A DNA stretch of 11,296 nt, taken from NCBI GenBank assembly GCA_035759585.1, contig DASTUP010000128.1:1-11296 (forward strand). The letters are read 5' to 3'. The stretch is from CAMLLJ01 sp035759585 (GTDB lineage: Bacteria; Gemmatimonadota; Gemmatimonadetes; Gemmatimonadales; GWC2-71-9). Position 1 is the stretch's first letter, and every line of letters begins with the position of its first letter. Shown here piece by piece: positions 1 through 7,024 of this stretch. The notes beneath the pieces were generated by a model, which saw only the letters and a program-made list of their open reading frames with translations, made no database searches and was not told where the DNA came from. A program made the translations under genes and the position numbers.

Positions 1-19
1 TCCATTCATGTCTGCTCAT
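1..19 (-). CDS. Start of an unidentified downstream gene (partial, runs off the window)
   Basis: An ATG at 17-19 on the minus strand overlaps the TGA of the efflux permease gene in an ATGA arrangement. It is preceded by GGAGG with a 4-nt spacer. Only six codons are inside the window (M-S-R-H-E-W), so no family can be assigned. The overlap and the strong ribosome-binding site suggest translational coupling in an operon with the permease. A periplasmic adaptor or TolC-like outer membrane factor would be an obvious partner, but the six residues show no export signal and do not support either. A second in-frame ATG at 7-9 is less likely because it lacks such a site. Confidence 0.45.
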
Positions 20-3000
20 CGTGCCTCCATCGTGGCGGTCGCGTGCGTCGGAACCGGCGGACGGTACTCGCCGGGAATGCGATGCTCCTCGTCCGGCCGG
101 ACGGGTGCCGGCGGCGCGAGGCGGTCGCGAAGCCGCTCGAACAGGACGAAGACCGCCGGCACGAGATAGAGCGTGAGGAGCGTCGAGACGATGAGGCCGC
201 CGACGATCGCGTAGCCGAGGGGCCGACGGCTCCCGGCGCCCGCGCCGAGGCCGAGCGCGATCGGCAGCGCGCCGAAGATCGAGGCGACGGAGGTCATGAG
301 GATCGGCCGGAGCCGGATGCGTCCCGCCTCGCGCATCGCGCTCAGCGCATCGACCCCCTTCGCGCGCATGTCGTTCGCGTACGTGACGAGCAGGATCGAG
401 TTCTTCGAGACGAGCCCGATCAGGAGGATCATCCCGATCTGGCTGTAGAGGTTGAGCGTCGAGCCCGCAATCTTGAGCGTGATGAGCGCGCCGGTCACCG
501 CCAGCGGCACCGCGAGGAGGACCGTGAACGGGTGCACCAGCGACTCGAACTGGCTCGCGAGCACCATGAACACGACGACGAGCGCGAGGCCGAACGCGAA
601 GTAGAGCGCACTGCCGCTCTCTTCCAGCTCGCGCGACTCGCCGGCGAGCGCCGTGGTCGCGCCGCGCGGAAGCACCTCCGTCGCGGCGGCACTCAGCGAA
701 TCGAGCGCCTCGCCGAGTGTGGTGCCGGGGGCGAGGCCGCCGGTGAGCGTGAACGACCGCACGCGATTGAAGTGGTTGAGCTGGCGCGGCCCCACGTTCT
801 CGTCCGCCTGGATGAGCGCGGACATCTGGATGAGCTGGCCGTCCCGGCCGCGCACGTAGAGGCCCGACATGTCGGACGGCGTCGCACGGTCCGCGGGCTC
901 CAGCTGCACCATCACGTCGTAGAGCTTGTTGTCCCGCGTGAAGGTGCTGACGCGGCGGCCGCCGAGGAGCGTCTGGAAGGTGCCGGCCACGTCGCGGATG
1001 GCCACGCCGGCGTCCTCCGCGCGGTCGCGGTCGAACTGCACGTCGATCTGCGGCTTGTTGACGCGAAGATCGGTGTCCACGTTCACGAGGCCCGGGATCT
1101 GGCGCGCGCGGTTCGTGAACACGTCCATGGCCCTGGAGAGCGAGTCGAAGTTCGGGTGCTGCACCACGAACTGCACCGGATTGCCCCAGCCGAACGCCGG
1201 CGGGTTGCTCGCGAAGGCGAACACGCCGGGAATCGCCATGAACTGCGGCACGACCTCGTTCAGCACGTCCTGCACCGAGCGGTCGCGCTCCGACCAGTCG
1301 GTGAGGCGCGTGAAGACGATGCCGCGGTTCGGACCGCCGCCGAAGCCGACGATGCTGAAGTAGCCCTCGATGTCCTCGGTGCGGTCGAGGATCGCTTCCA
1401 CCTGCTGCTGGTACTGGTCGGTGTACGCCACCGTCGCACCCTCGGGCGCGATGACGAACGTGGGGAAGAAGCCGCGGTCCTCGGGCGGGATGAACTCCCG
1501 CTTGAGCGAGCGGAAGAGCACCGCCGCGAGGAGAAGCGTGCACACGGCGCCGGCGACGACGATGGCGCGATGCGCCAAGGCCTTCCGGAGCAGGCGCCCG
1601 TAGCCCGTGGAGATCGAGTCGAACCCCCGTTCGAGCGCCTGGTAGAGCCGCCCATGGCTGTGCGGCACGCGCAGGATCCTGGCGCAGAGCATCGGCGTGA
1701 GCGTCAGCGCCACGAAGCCCGAGATCACGACCGATCCTGCCACCGCGATGCCGAACTCGTTGAACAGCCGGCCGGTATTCCCCTGCAGGAAGGCGAGCGG
1801 AGTGAACACCGCGACGAGCGAGATCGTCGTGGCGATGACCGCGAAGGCGATCTCGCGCGTGCCGTTGATCGCGGCCGTTTCCGGGTCCTCGCCGAGCTCC
1901 TCCTGGTGGCGATAGGCGTTCTCGAGCACGATGATGGCATCGTCCACCACGATGCCGATGGCGAGCGTGAGCGCCAGCAGTGTCAGGTTGTTGATCGAAA
2001 AGCCGAGGAAGTACATCACGGCGAACGTGGAGACGATCGACGCGGGAATGGCGAACGCCGGGATGATCGTCGCGCGCAGGTTCCTGAGGAACACGAAGAT
2101 GATGATCACGACGAGCGCCGCCGCGACGATCAGCGTCTCTTCCGCTTCGGTGATCGAGCGCTTCACGAAGACGGACCCGTCGAACGCCCGGTCGATGCGG
2201 ATGCCGGGCGGCAGCGCCGCCTGGATCGCAGGAAGCTCGGCGATGACGGCGTCGGCCACTTCGATGAGGTTGGCCTTCGACTGGCGCACGATCCCGATCG
2301 CGACCGCCGGCGTGCCGTTGTAGCGGAGCGCGCTGCGATCATCCTCCGGCCCGAGCTCGACCCGCCCGAGGTCCTTGAGCTTGATCGACTGGCCATCGAG
2401 GTTGGACACCGTGAGCTCGGAGAACTCGTCTGGGGTCTTGAGCTCGCCGAGTGTCCGGACGGTGAACTCGCGCCGCTGGCTCTCGATCCGCCCGGCCGGC
2501 ACCTCCACGTTCCGGCTCCGGATGGCCGCCTCGACGTCCTGGACCGTCAGCCCGCGCGCGGCGAGCTCCGCAGGATCCAGCCACACGCGCATCGCGTAGC
2601 GCCGCTCGCCGGCGATGAACGCGCTCCCGACGCCGGGAAGGCTCTGCAGCCGCGCCTTGACCGTCCGATCCGCGATGTCCGAGAGCTGGAGGAGCGAATA
2701 ATTGCTTCCGGAGAGCGCGAGCCAGAAGAAAGGCTGCGCATCGGCCTCCTGCTTGGCGATGACCGGCTCCTCGATGTCCTGCGGCAGCCGCCCGCGGACG
2801 CGCGAGACCTTGTCGCGCACGTCCTGCGCTGCGTCGTCAACATCGCGCTCGAGCGTGAATTCGAGGGTGATGTTGCTGAACTGCTCCGCGCTGGAGCTCG
2901 TGAGCGTGCGGAGCCCCGGCACGGTGCTGAGCTCCTCCTCCAGGATGTCCGTGATCGCCGATTCGACGACCTGCGGGTTGGCGCCGGGGAGGAAAGTCTG

Positions 3001-3141
3001 GACCGAGATGATCGGCGGATCGACGTCGGGGTACTCGCGGACGGACAGCTGGCGGTAGCCGATGATGCCGAAGAGCACGAGCGACGCGCTCAGCATGCTT
3101 GCGAGCACGGGACGCCGGATCGAGAGATCTGAAAGCTTCAT
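16..3141 (-). CDS. RND (HAE1/AcrB-type) multidrug efflux permease, inner membrane
   Basis: This 1041-aa protein has the full length and duplicated architecture of an AcrB-class proton-driven efflux pump. TM1 lies at about 12-30, the first porter/docking block at about 40-330, TM2-TM6 at about 334-485, TM7 at about 525-543, the second porter/docking block at about 560-840 and TM8-TM12 at about 845-1003. The proton-relay residues are visible: D400-D401 in TM4 (GIVVDDAIIVLEN), K913-N914 in TM10 (GLVSKNSILLV) and the Arg-rich RLRPILMTS at the start of TM11. By family, it would form a trimer exporting drugs, lipids or other amphiphiles through an adaptor and a TolC-like channel. Neither partner gene lies upstream, where the adaptor normally sits; the next upstream gene is divergent. 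The gene therefore appears to be first in its operon, followed by an overlapping partial gene. The ATG at 3139-3141 is chosen because MKLSDLSIRRPV matches the usual start of the family. Its ribosome-binding site is weak. Substrate cannot be predicted. Confidence 0.95.
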   Translation of the reverse strand: MKLSDLSIRRPVLASMLSASLVLFGIIGYRQLSVREYPDVDPPIISVQTFLPGANPQVVESAITDILEEELSTVPGLRTLTSSSAEQFSNITLEFTLERDVDDAAQDVRDKVSRVRGRLPQDIEEPVIAKQEADAQPFFWLALSGSNYSLLQLSDIADRTVKARLQSLPGVGSAFIAGERRYAMRVWLDPAELAARGLTVQDVEAAIRSRNVEVPAGRIESQRREFTVRTLGELKTPDEFSELTVSNLDGQSIKLKDLGRVELGPEDDRSALRYNGTPAVAIGIVRQSKANLIEVADAVIAELPAIQAALPPGIRIDRAFDGSVFVKRSITEAEETLIVAAALVVIIIFVFLRNLRATIIPAFAIPASIVSTFAVMYFLGFSINNLTLLALTLAIGIVVDDAIIVLENAYRHQEELGEDPETAAINGTREIAFAVIATTISLVAVFTPLAFLQGNTGRLFNEFGIAVAGSVVISGFVALTLTPMLCARILRVPHSHGRLYQALERGFDSISTGYGRLLRKALAHRAIVVAGAVCTLLLAAVLFRSLKREFIPPEDRGFFPTFVIAPEGATVAYTDQYQQQVEAILDRTEDIEGYFSIVGFGGGPNRGIVFTRLTDWSERDRSVQDVLNEVVPQFMAIPGVFAFASNPPAFGWGNPVQFVVQHPNFDSLSRAMDVFTNRARQIPGLVNVDTDLRVNKPQIDVQFDRDRAEDAGVAIRDVAGTFQTLLGGRRVSTFTRDNKLYDVMVQLEPADRATPSDMSGLYVRGRDGQLIQMSALIQADENVGPRQLNHFNRVRSFTLTGGLAPGTTLGEALDSLSAAATEVLPRGATTALAGESRELEESGSALYFAFGLALVVVFMVLASQFESLVHPFTVLLAVPLAVTGALITLKIAGSTLNLYSQIGMILLIGLVSKNSILLVTYANDMRAKGVDALSAMREAGRIRLRPILMTSVASIFGALPIALGLGAGAGSRRPLGYAIVGGLIVSTLLTLYLVPAVFVLFERLRDRLAPPAPVRPDEEHRIPGEYRPPVPTHATATMEAR
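24..28 (-). promoter_or_regulatory. Shine-Dalgarno site inside the end of the permease gene
   Basis: GGAGG on the minus strand lies 4 nt before the ATG at 17-19. It sits within the last codons of the permease gene and supports a coupled downstream start. It is one of the strongest such sites in a window where most starts have weak ones. Confidence 0.4.
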
Positions 3142-3198
3142 AGCGGGGCCTGTTCTGGCGGGTCCGGGACGGCTGCTGCCGTTCCTACGCGGGGGAGG

Positions 3199-3227
3199 AA
3201 TCTACAGTTTCGGGGCCGCAGTGACAG
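3199..3227 (-). promoter_or_regulatory. Candidate sigma70-type promoter for the efflux permease
   Basis: On the minus strand CTGTCA (3222-3227) and TAGATT (3199-3204) are separated by 17 nt. Each matches four of six positions of the TTGACA and TATAAT consensus. This would give a leader of about 50 nt before the permease ATG at 3141. Such partial matches can arise by chance, although the locally AT-richer patch around 3199-3212 is in favour. Confidence 0.3.
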
Positions 3228-3294
3228 CCTTGGCGCTCCGCGGGAGGTTCGCGCGCCGGTCCCGCCCGATCGCCGTATCCCCGGTCCCGGAAGG

Positions 3295-3300
3295 TTAGAT
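3295..3300 (+). promoter_or_regulatory. Candidate -10 element (TTAGAT) of a leaderless promoter
   Basis: TTAGAT ends 6 nt before the ATG at 3307, the distance at which transcription would begin on or near the start codon. The same TTAG-pyrimidine/A-T motif precedes the genes at 3917 and 7052. GGAAGG at 3289-3294 lies 12 nt from the ATG, too far for a good ribosome-binding site, so a leaderless start is the better reading. No clear -35 element is visible. Confidence 0.4.
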
Positions 3301-3306
3301 TTCGCC

Positions 3307-3657
3307 ATGGCCCAGAAGCTGACGTCCCGCCAGCAGTCGCAGCTCGCGTTCCTGCAGACGCTGCCTCCCAAGATCTCGCGGATCAAGAACATCATCGAGC
3401 AGATGAACTCGCTGAAGGCCGACGAGGCCACGGTCCGGGCGCTCAGCCGCATGCTCGACGAGATCAAGGCCGGAGCGCAGGGGCTGAGCCTCGGGGGCAT
3501 TGCCGAGACGGCCGGCCTCATGAGCACCATGAGCCGGCGGGGCGGAGGGCAGCAGATGAAGGTGCGGGGACTTCGGGAGCTGCTCGGCAGCCTGCAGACC
3601 AACTACGATGGGGCGATCCGCGCCGCCACGACCGAGGAGCGCTCCACGGACGCCTGA
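3307..3657 (+). CDS. Small helical protein, possible HPt-like domain lacking the phospho-histidine
   Basis: This is a soluble 116-aa protein, largely predicted helical and rich in Arg, Lys, Gln and Glu, with no signal peptide or membrane segment. Residues 51-65 follow the spacing of the histidine phosphotransfer motif (H-x-L-K-G-S-A-x-x-L-G-x-x-x-L): D51, I53, K54, A57, L60 and I65 fall on the right positions, but D51 replaces the phospho-accepting histidine. Size and helical content also fit a four-helix HPt bundle. If the alignment is right it is a pseudo-HPt that could bind a receiver or kinase without carrying phosphate; if wrong, it is a protein of unknown function. A Gly-rich turn at 79-81 (RRGGGQQ) separates the two halves. 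It is monocistronic and convergent with the small membrane protein gene, with one base between their stops. A sensor kinase lies 3.4 kb away. Confidence 0.72.
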   Translation: MAQKLTSRQQSQLAFLQTLPPKISRIKNIIEQMNSLKADEATVRALSRMLDEIKAGAQGLSLGGIAETAGLMSTMSRRGGGQQMKVRGLRELLGSLQTNYDGAIRAATTEERSTDA

Positions 3658-3658
3658 C

Positions 3659-3835
3659 TCAGGCAGGACGGCGGCGGGCTTCCCGTCGCGCCACCACCCG
3701 GTCGATGACCGGCCCCGCCATGAGCACCACCATCCCGTTGACCAGGCCGCCGATCACGAGCGTCACGAAGGTCAGGGCAAAGAGAATGGCAGCGGCACCG
3801 ATGATGGCGAGCAGCATCCCGATGTAGTAGAGCAT
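3659..3835 (-). CDS. 58-aa two-helix membrane protein, unknown function
   Basis: Hand translation from the ATG at 3833-3835 gives a 58-aa protein beginning MLYYIGMLLAIIGAAAILFA and ending in a basic tail, ARREARRRPA. Residues about 3-41 are almost continuously hydrophobic, enough for two transmembrane helices with a short glycine-containing turn (IGGLVNG, about 28-34). The Arg-rich tail favours a cytoplasmic C-terminus under the positive-inside rule. GGAG at 3842-3845 sits 6 nt before the ATG, one of the better ribosome-binding sites in the window. It fills an otherwise empty gap neatly: its TGA is one base from the stop of the convergent upstream gene, and its start faces the secreted-protein gene across a shared promoter region. 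I do not recognise a family; it could be a small accessory or stress-related membrane peptide. Confidence 0.68.
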   Translation of the reverse strand: MLYYIGMLLAIIGAAAILFALTFVTLVIGGLVNGMVVLMAGPVIDRVVARREARRRPA

Positions 3836-3841
3836 TCGGAT

Positions 3842-3845
3842 CTCC
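3842..3845 (-). promoter_or_regulatory. Shine-Dalgarno site deciding the start of the 58-aa membrane protein
   Basis: GGAG on the minus strand with a 6-nt spacer to ATG. It supports translation of this short frame and the choice of this ATG over the internal ones at codons 7 and 35. Confidence 0.55.
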
Positions 3846-3870
3846 GGACAGGGCGAAGCGCAGAACCGGC

Positions 3871-3882
3871 ATTAGCTTATCC
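3871..3882. promoter_or_regulatory. AT-rich, near-palindromic -10 region shared by divergent genes
   Basis: ATTAGCTTAT (3871-3880) is the most AT-rich stretch of this 81-bp divergent gap. It is nearly its own reverse complement, matching at 8 of 10 positions around a central AGCT. On the plus strand TTAGCT (3872-3877) could serve the secreted-protein gene, with a leader of about 30 nt. On the minus strand TAAGCT could serve the 58-aa gene with a similar leader. No convincing -35 hexamer is visible for either direction. Confidence 0.35.
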
Positions 3883-3907
3883 TGTCCGCGGACGACCTTC
3901 AACCCCT

Positions 3908-3911
3908 GGAG
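3908..3911 (+). promoter_or_regulatory. Shine-Dalgarno site of the secreted-protein gene
   Basis: GGAG with a 5-nt spacer (CATCC) before the ATG at 3917. Together with the signal peptide that starts there, it fixes the translation start despite an open frame reaching back to 3608. Confidence 0.6.
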
Positions 3912-3916
3912 CATCC

Positions 3917-4642
3917 ATGCGTACCTTCAGCATTCTGAGCGCCGCCCTCATCGCGGCTGCACCCGTGGCCGCCCAGGCCCCGGCCAAGGAAAAGGCGGCG
4001 GCCCCGGCCGCGGCCCACGCGAATCACGATCCCGACCATGCCGTGCAGGCCGGAGGCCTCCCCGAGGGGTGGTCCGCCCGTCTCGACAAGGGCGGTGAGG
4101 TGACGGGCGTCAAGCTCGCCCCGATGGGCGGCGGCATCCACATCACGACGGGCCCGCACGCGATCTTCTGGCGCGGCACCGACCGCGTGAACGGCCCGTT
4201 CCACGCCGTCGCGACGATCGCCCGGACCAGGGCGCCCGCGCATCCCGAGTCGTACGGCATGTTCTACGGCGGCACTGCGCTGGAGGGCGAGGGCCAGAAG
4301 TACACCTATTTCATGGTGCGGGGCGACGGGAAGTTCCTCGTGCGCGAGCGGAACGGCGCGGAGACGCGGAACGTGACGAGCGGCTGGACGGCGCACGAAG
4401 CGATCGGCGAGGCCGACGCGAACGGGAAGGTCACCGACAAGCTGGAGATCGATGCGTCGAAGGCGGGAGCGGTGCGCTTCCTGGTCAACGACAAGGTCGT
4501 GCACGAGATGGCCGCGGACGCGAACGCCATCAACGGCCTGGTGGGACTGCGGGTGAACCACAACCTCGACGTCCATGTCGACGGCTTCGCCGTGCACAAG
4601 GTGGTCGAGGGCCGGCCGGCAGGATCCGGAACGCGCCCCTAG
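3917..4642 (+). CDS. Secreted protein with a DUF1080/concanavalin-lectin-like domain
   Basis: This is a 241-aa exported protein. Residues 1-21 are a typical Sec signal peptide (MRTFSILSAALIAAAP..) with an AQA cleavage site and no lipobox cysteine. Residues 22-42 are an Ala/Pro/Lys/His-rich linker. Residues about 46-232 form one domain, probably beta-rich: an opening GWSARLDKGG, a FWRGTDRVNGPFHAVATIARTR strand pair, GMFYGG, KYTYFMVRGDGKFLVRERNG, and a closing GLVGLRVNHNLDVHVDGFAV. This alternation is what I expect of concanavalin A-like jelly rolls such as DUF1080 (3-keto-disaccharide hydrolase family), which bind or cleave carbohydrate. The family call is by general pattern only and no catalytic residues can be named. 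The gene has its own promoter region and ribosome-binding site and is convergent with the HEAT-repeat gene, whose stop lies one base away. Confidence 0.85.
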   Translation: MRTFSILSAALIAAAPVAAQAPAKEKAAAPAAAHANHDPDHAVQAGGLPEGWSARLDKGGEVTGVKLAPMGGGIHITTGPHAIFWRGTDRVNGPFHAVATIARTRAPAHPESYGMFYGGTALEGEGQKYTYFMVRGDGKFLVRERNGAETRNVTSGWTAHEAIGEADANGKVTDKLEIDASKAGAVRFLVNDKVVHEMAADANAINGLVGLRVNHNLDVHVDGFAVHKVVEGRPAGSGTRP

Positions 4643-4643
4643 G

Positions 4644-5978
4644 CTAGCGCTCCCCTGCGCGGCGCACGCTCAACGCCCGGTCTGCGGCTTCGCGGACCGG
4701 GCGGTCTGCGTCGCGGACGATCCGGTCGAGCCCGCGCCGCGCGAGCGGCGTGTTGGCGGCCGCGAGGCCCGCCACCGCATCCAGTCGCACCTCGACCGGC
4801 GCGGCATCGCGATTGAGCAGCGTCCGTCGCTCGATGGCAATGCGCACCAGCTCGTCGGCGGCCTGCGGCGTCCCGAGGCGCGCGGCCGCCGTGGCGAGCG
4901 CGCGGCGCACGCTGCTCTCCTTCTCCGATGCGAATGCCGTCATCACGGTCGGCGAGAACATCGCCTGGCCCGAGAGGCCGATGGCCGAGGCGGCATCGAT
5001 GCGCGTGACGTGGGACGGGTGCGACAGCGCGCTCGTGAGCGCGGCGCGTGCCGCCGGATCGCGGAAGCGCGCCAGGGCCCGCGCGGCCTCGCCGCGCACC
5101 CCTTCGTCGGGATGGCCCAGCGCGCCGGTGAGCGGCTCGATGGCGCGGGCGTCGCCGAGCCGCCCGAGGAGTGTCGCGCCGTGACGCACCTGGTGCGGAG
5201 CCGATCGCGTGAGCAACGGGAGGAGCAACGGAAACGCCTCGGGAGTCCTGGCGAGCGAGTCGTGCAGGAAGCGCCGCGCGGCCAGCGATTCACTCTCGGC
5301 GACGCCGTCCACCATCACCTCGTGACCCTCCGGACCGATGCGCGAGAGCAGCTCGCCGGTGCGCTGCTGGTCCTCGGGATGCCGGAGCGCATGCTCGAGG
5401 AGCTCCTTCAGCGCCGCGCGCGGGAGCGCCCGGCGCGCGACGATGATCCGCACCCGCCGCGCGGATGGGGACGATTCCGCGTAGGCGAGCAGCGCCTCCC
5501 CTGCGGCGAGGACCTCGGGCCAGCTCCGCCGCTCCACCGCATCGCGCGCGGCGCCCGCACGGCGCTCGAGCTCGGGATCCGCATCCGGATCGACGCCCTG
5601 CGCGAGCGCCACGGGCGTCGAGGGGAACTCGATCGGCGCTTCGGCGGCAACCGGGAGCGGCACGAGGACCGCGCGCACCGAGCCGTCGGTGGGAAGCGGC
5701 TCGTTCTCCGAGAGGAGCGCACGCGCCATGGTGAGGAGGTCGCCGGCGGAGGCGCCTGCATCAGCCTCGATCCAGTCGGCGGCGCGCGCGCGCATGCGGC
5801 CGCGGAGCGTCATGCGCGCCGCGATCTGCGAGCCCTCGACGCCGGCGTTGACCCGGGCCGGCTTGCGCGCAACCGATTCCGCAGCCGTAGCAGCGGCGTC
5901 CTGGTGCGCGGAATGATTTTCGGGGTCCTCGTGCAGACACACGAGGAGCCGCTCGAAGGCGGCCGGGAAGGCGATCAC
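4644..5978 (-). CDS. HEAT-repeat scaffold protein coupled to the PotD-like lipoprotein
   Basis: This is a 444-aa soluble, Ala/Arg-rich protein. Residues from about 245 to the C-terminus are tandem HEAT-type helical hairpins, including units near VRHGATLLGRLGDARAIEPL, VRGEAARALARFRDPAARAAL and TRIDAASAIGLSGQ, ending in DRPVREAADRALSVRRAGER. The N-terminal part (to about 150) has no repeat I recognise; about 150-245 is helical and may hold degenerate repeats. HEAT arrays normally bind other proteins, and no enzymatic motif is visible. No signal peptide is seen, so it should be cytoplasmic. I place the start at GTG 5976-5978, which overlaps the TGA of the upstream gene (GTGA) with GGAG 11 nt before it. 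The open frame continues further upstream but would lie wholly inside the PotD-like gene. An ATG at the MTLRGRM segment is an alternative. The overlap implies co-expression with the binding protein, though the two products would lie in different compartments. Confidence 0.78.
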   Translation of the reverse strand: MIAFPAAFERLLVCLHEDPENHSAHQDAAATAAESVARKPARVNAGVEGSQIAARMTLRGRMRARAADWIEADAGASAGDLLTMARALLSENEPLPTDGSVRAVLVPLPVAAEAPIEFPSTPVALAQGVDPDADPELERRAGAARDAVERRSWPEVLAAGEALLAYAESSPSARRVRIIVARRALPRAALKELLEHALRHPEDQQRTGELLSRIGPEGHEVMVDGVAESESLAARRFLHDSLARTPEAFPLLLPLLTRSAPHQVRHGATLLGRLGDARAIEPLTGALGHPDEGVRGEAARALARFRDPAARAALTSALSHPSHVTRIDAASAIGLSGQAMFSPTVMTAFASEKESSVRRALATAAARLGTPQAADELVRIAIERRTLLNRDAAPVEVRLDAVAGLAAANTPLARRGLDRIVRDADRPVREAADRALSVRRAGER

Positions 5979-7015
5979 GCCGATTGGATCTCCGTCCAGT
6001 AACGGTCGTAGAGCGACGAGGCTTCGCCCGCGTCGATCACGGGCTCGAGACGATCCAGCGGCAGCGCGGGAGCGCTTCCGGCGGAAACGCCGCCTGCGAG
6101 CGGCGAGTATCGGCCCGTGGCAGCCGCCAGGCGGGCGCTCGTCTCGGGGCGAAGAATGTAGTCGATGAACGCGTGCGCCGCGCGCGGGTGCGGCGCTGCG
6201 GCGGCAAGCCCCACCTGCTCCGCGAAAAGCGGGCCGCCCTCCTTCGGAATCGCGAATGAGATGCCCGGCTCGGATTTCATCGCGCGTGCGGCATCGCTGC
6301 TTCTCGCCTGGGAAACGACGATCCCATCCGGCATGAACGGGACCGCCCCCCGGGACCGATACCCCTCGAGGTACGGGCGGCACGCGAGCGCATCGTCGCG
6401 TGCCTGCTGCAGCAGCGATGCATCCGTCGCATTCACCGACCGGGCACGCAGAAGCAGCATCGCGCCGAGCACCTCACGCGGATCGTCGAGCATCGTCATG
6501 CGCCCGGAGAGGGACGGCTCGAAGAATACGCACCAGGTCGTCGGCGAGGCACCCGGAATGTCGGGGAGCTGAGCCGCTCGCCACGCGACGCCGGTCGCGT
6601 CCCAGGACCAGGTGACTGCGAGCAGCTCGCTTCCGGCCTGCCGGAAGAGCGGCAGGAGGCCGTCGAGGCGGGGGATGAGCGACCGGTCGACTGCAGCGAT
6701 GCGACCGGCAGCAGCGAGCGGTCCGGCGGCGGGCCCGCGGAACGCGATCAGGTCGAAGCCCCCATCGGCCGGCGGTGCCGTAACGCCGGGTCGCGCCGAG
6801 TACTGTTCGAGGGAGACGCGGACGCCGGTATCGGCGCCGAAGCGATCGAGCAGCTCCGAGTCGAACGCGCCGCGCGGCGCCAGAATGCGGAGCTCGCGCT
6901 CGAGCCCGGACGCCGTCCGCGCCGCGTCACGCCCGGTGCAACCGGCCGCGAACCGGCCGAGCGTTCCGGCGCCGGCTGCCCAGGCGGCCAATCGAAGGAG
7001 CTCACGCCGCTGCAT
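5975..7015 (-). CDS. PotD/PotF-like extracellular solute-binding protein, Tat-type lipoprotein
   Basis: This 346-aa protein is collinear with spermidine/putrescine-binding PotD. Recognisable shared blocks are LTDDAREV versus MLDDPREVL (177-184 here), WPKEGG versus IPKEGG, a FLLRP-like IDYILRPETSARL, and a terminal GEASSLYDRYWTEIQ versus GAASSIYEEYY. The N-terminus MQRRELLRLAAWAAG carries twin arginines (R3-R4) and FAAGC ending at C26, so it is probably Tat-exported and lipid-anchored; R21 and Ala at position -3 make the lipobox imperfect. D178 and E181 match the conserved acidic pair of PotD, but the tryptophan and tyrosine of its N-terminal NWTEYV segment are absent here, so the ligand may not be a polyamine. 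No permease or ATPase gene is adjacent. The start at 7015 is chosen for the signal sequence; the frame continues upstream but would run antisense into the kinase gene. It is first in a two-gene operon with the HEAT-repeat protein. Confidence 0.88.
   Translation of the reverse strand: MQRRELLRLAAWAAGAGTLGRFAAGCTGRDAARTASGLERELRILAPRGAFDSELLDRFGADTGVRVSLEQYSARPGVTAPPADGGFDLIAFRGPAAGPLAAAGRIAAVDRSLIPRLDGLLPLFRQAGSELLAVTWSWDATGVAWRAAQLPDIPGASPTTWCVFFEPSLSGRMTMLDDPREVLGAMLLLRARSVNATDASLLQQARDDALACRPYLEGYRSRGAVPFMPDGIVVSQARSSDAARAMKSEPGISFAIPKEGGPLFAEQVGLAAAAPHPRAAHAFIDYILRPETSARLAAATGRYSPLAGGVSAGSAPALPLDRLEPVIDAGEASSLYDRYWTEIQSA
5990..5993 (-). promoter_or_regulatory. Possible Shine-Dalgarno site of the HEAT-repeat gene
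   Basis: GGAG on the minus strand lies 11 nt before the GTG start at 5976-5978, inside the last codons of the PotD-like gene. The spacing is long, so coupling through the overlapping stop codon probably matters more than this site. Confidence 0.3.
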
Positions 7016-7024
7016 ACCGACGCA

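Noticed and set aside
43..3132. Open frame of 1029 codons on the plus strand opposite the efflux permease
   Set aside because: It is antisense to a clear RND permease, its product is an Arg/Asp/Glu/His-rich string without domains, and it arises from GC-rich codon use.
3138..3602. 154-codon minus-strand frame opposite the HPt-like gene
   Set aside because: The product shows no plausible fold, and the opposite frame has a promoter-like motif and protein-like composition.
3608..3916. Upstream extension of the secreted-protein frame to 3608
   Set aside because: A ribosome-binding site and a complete signal peptide mark the ATG at 3917; the extension crosses two other genes.
4630..4660. Possible bidirectional terminator between the secreted-protein and HEAT genes
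   Set aside because: The short CCTAGG palindrome has no supporting stem or T run.
4575..6002. 475-codon plus-strand frame across the HEAT-repeat gene
   Set aside because: Arg-rich composition with no recognisable domain; it is the complement of the HEAT gene codons.
5979..6383. Upstream extension of the HEAT-repeat frame to 6383
   Set aside because: It would lie entirely inside the PotD-like gene in another frame and gives an Arg/Pro/Gly-rich sequence; the GTG at the overlap is a better start.
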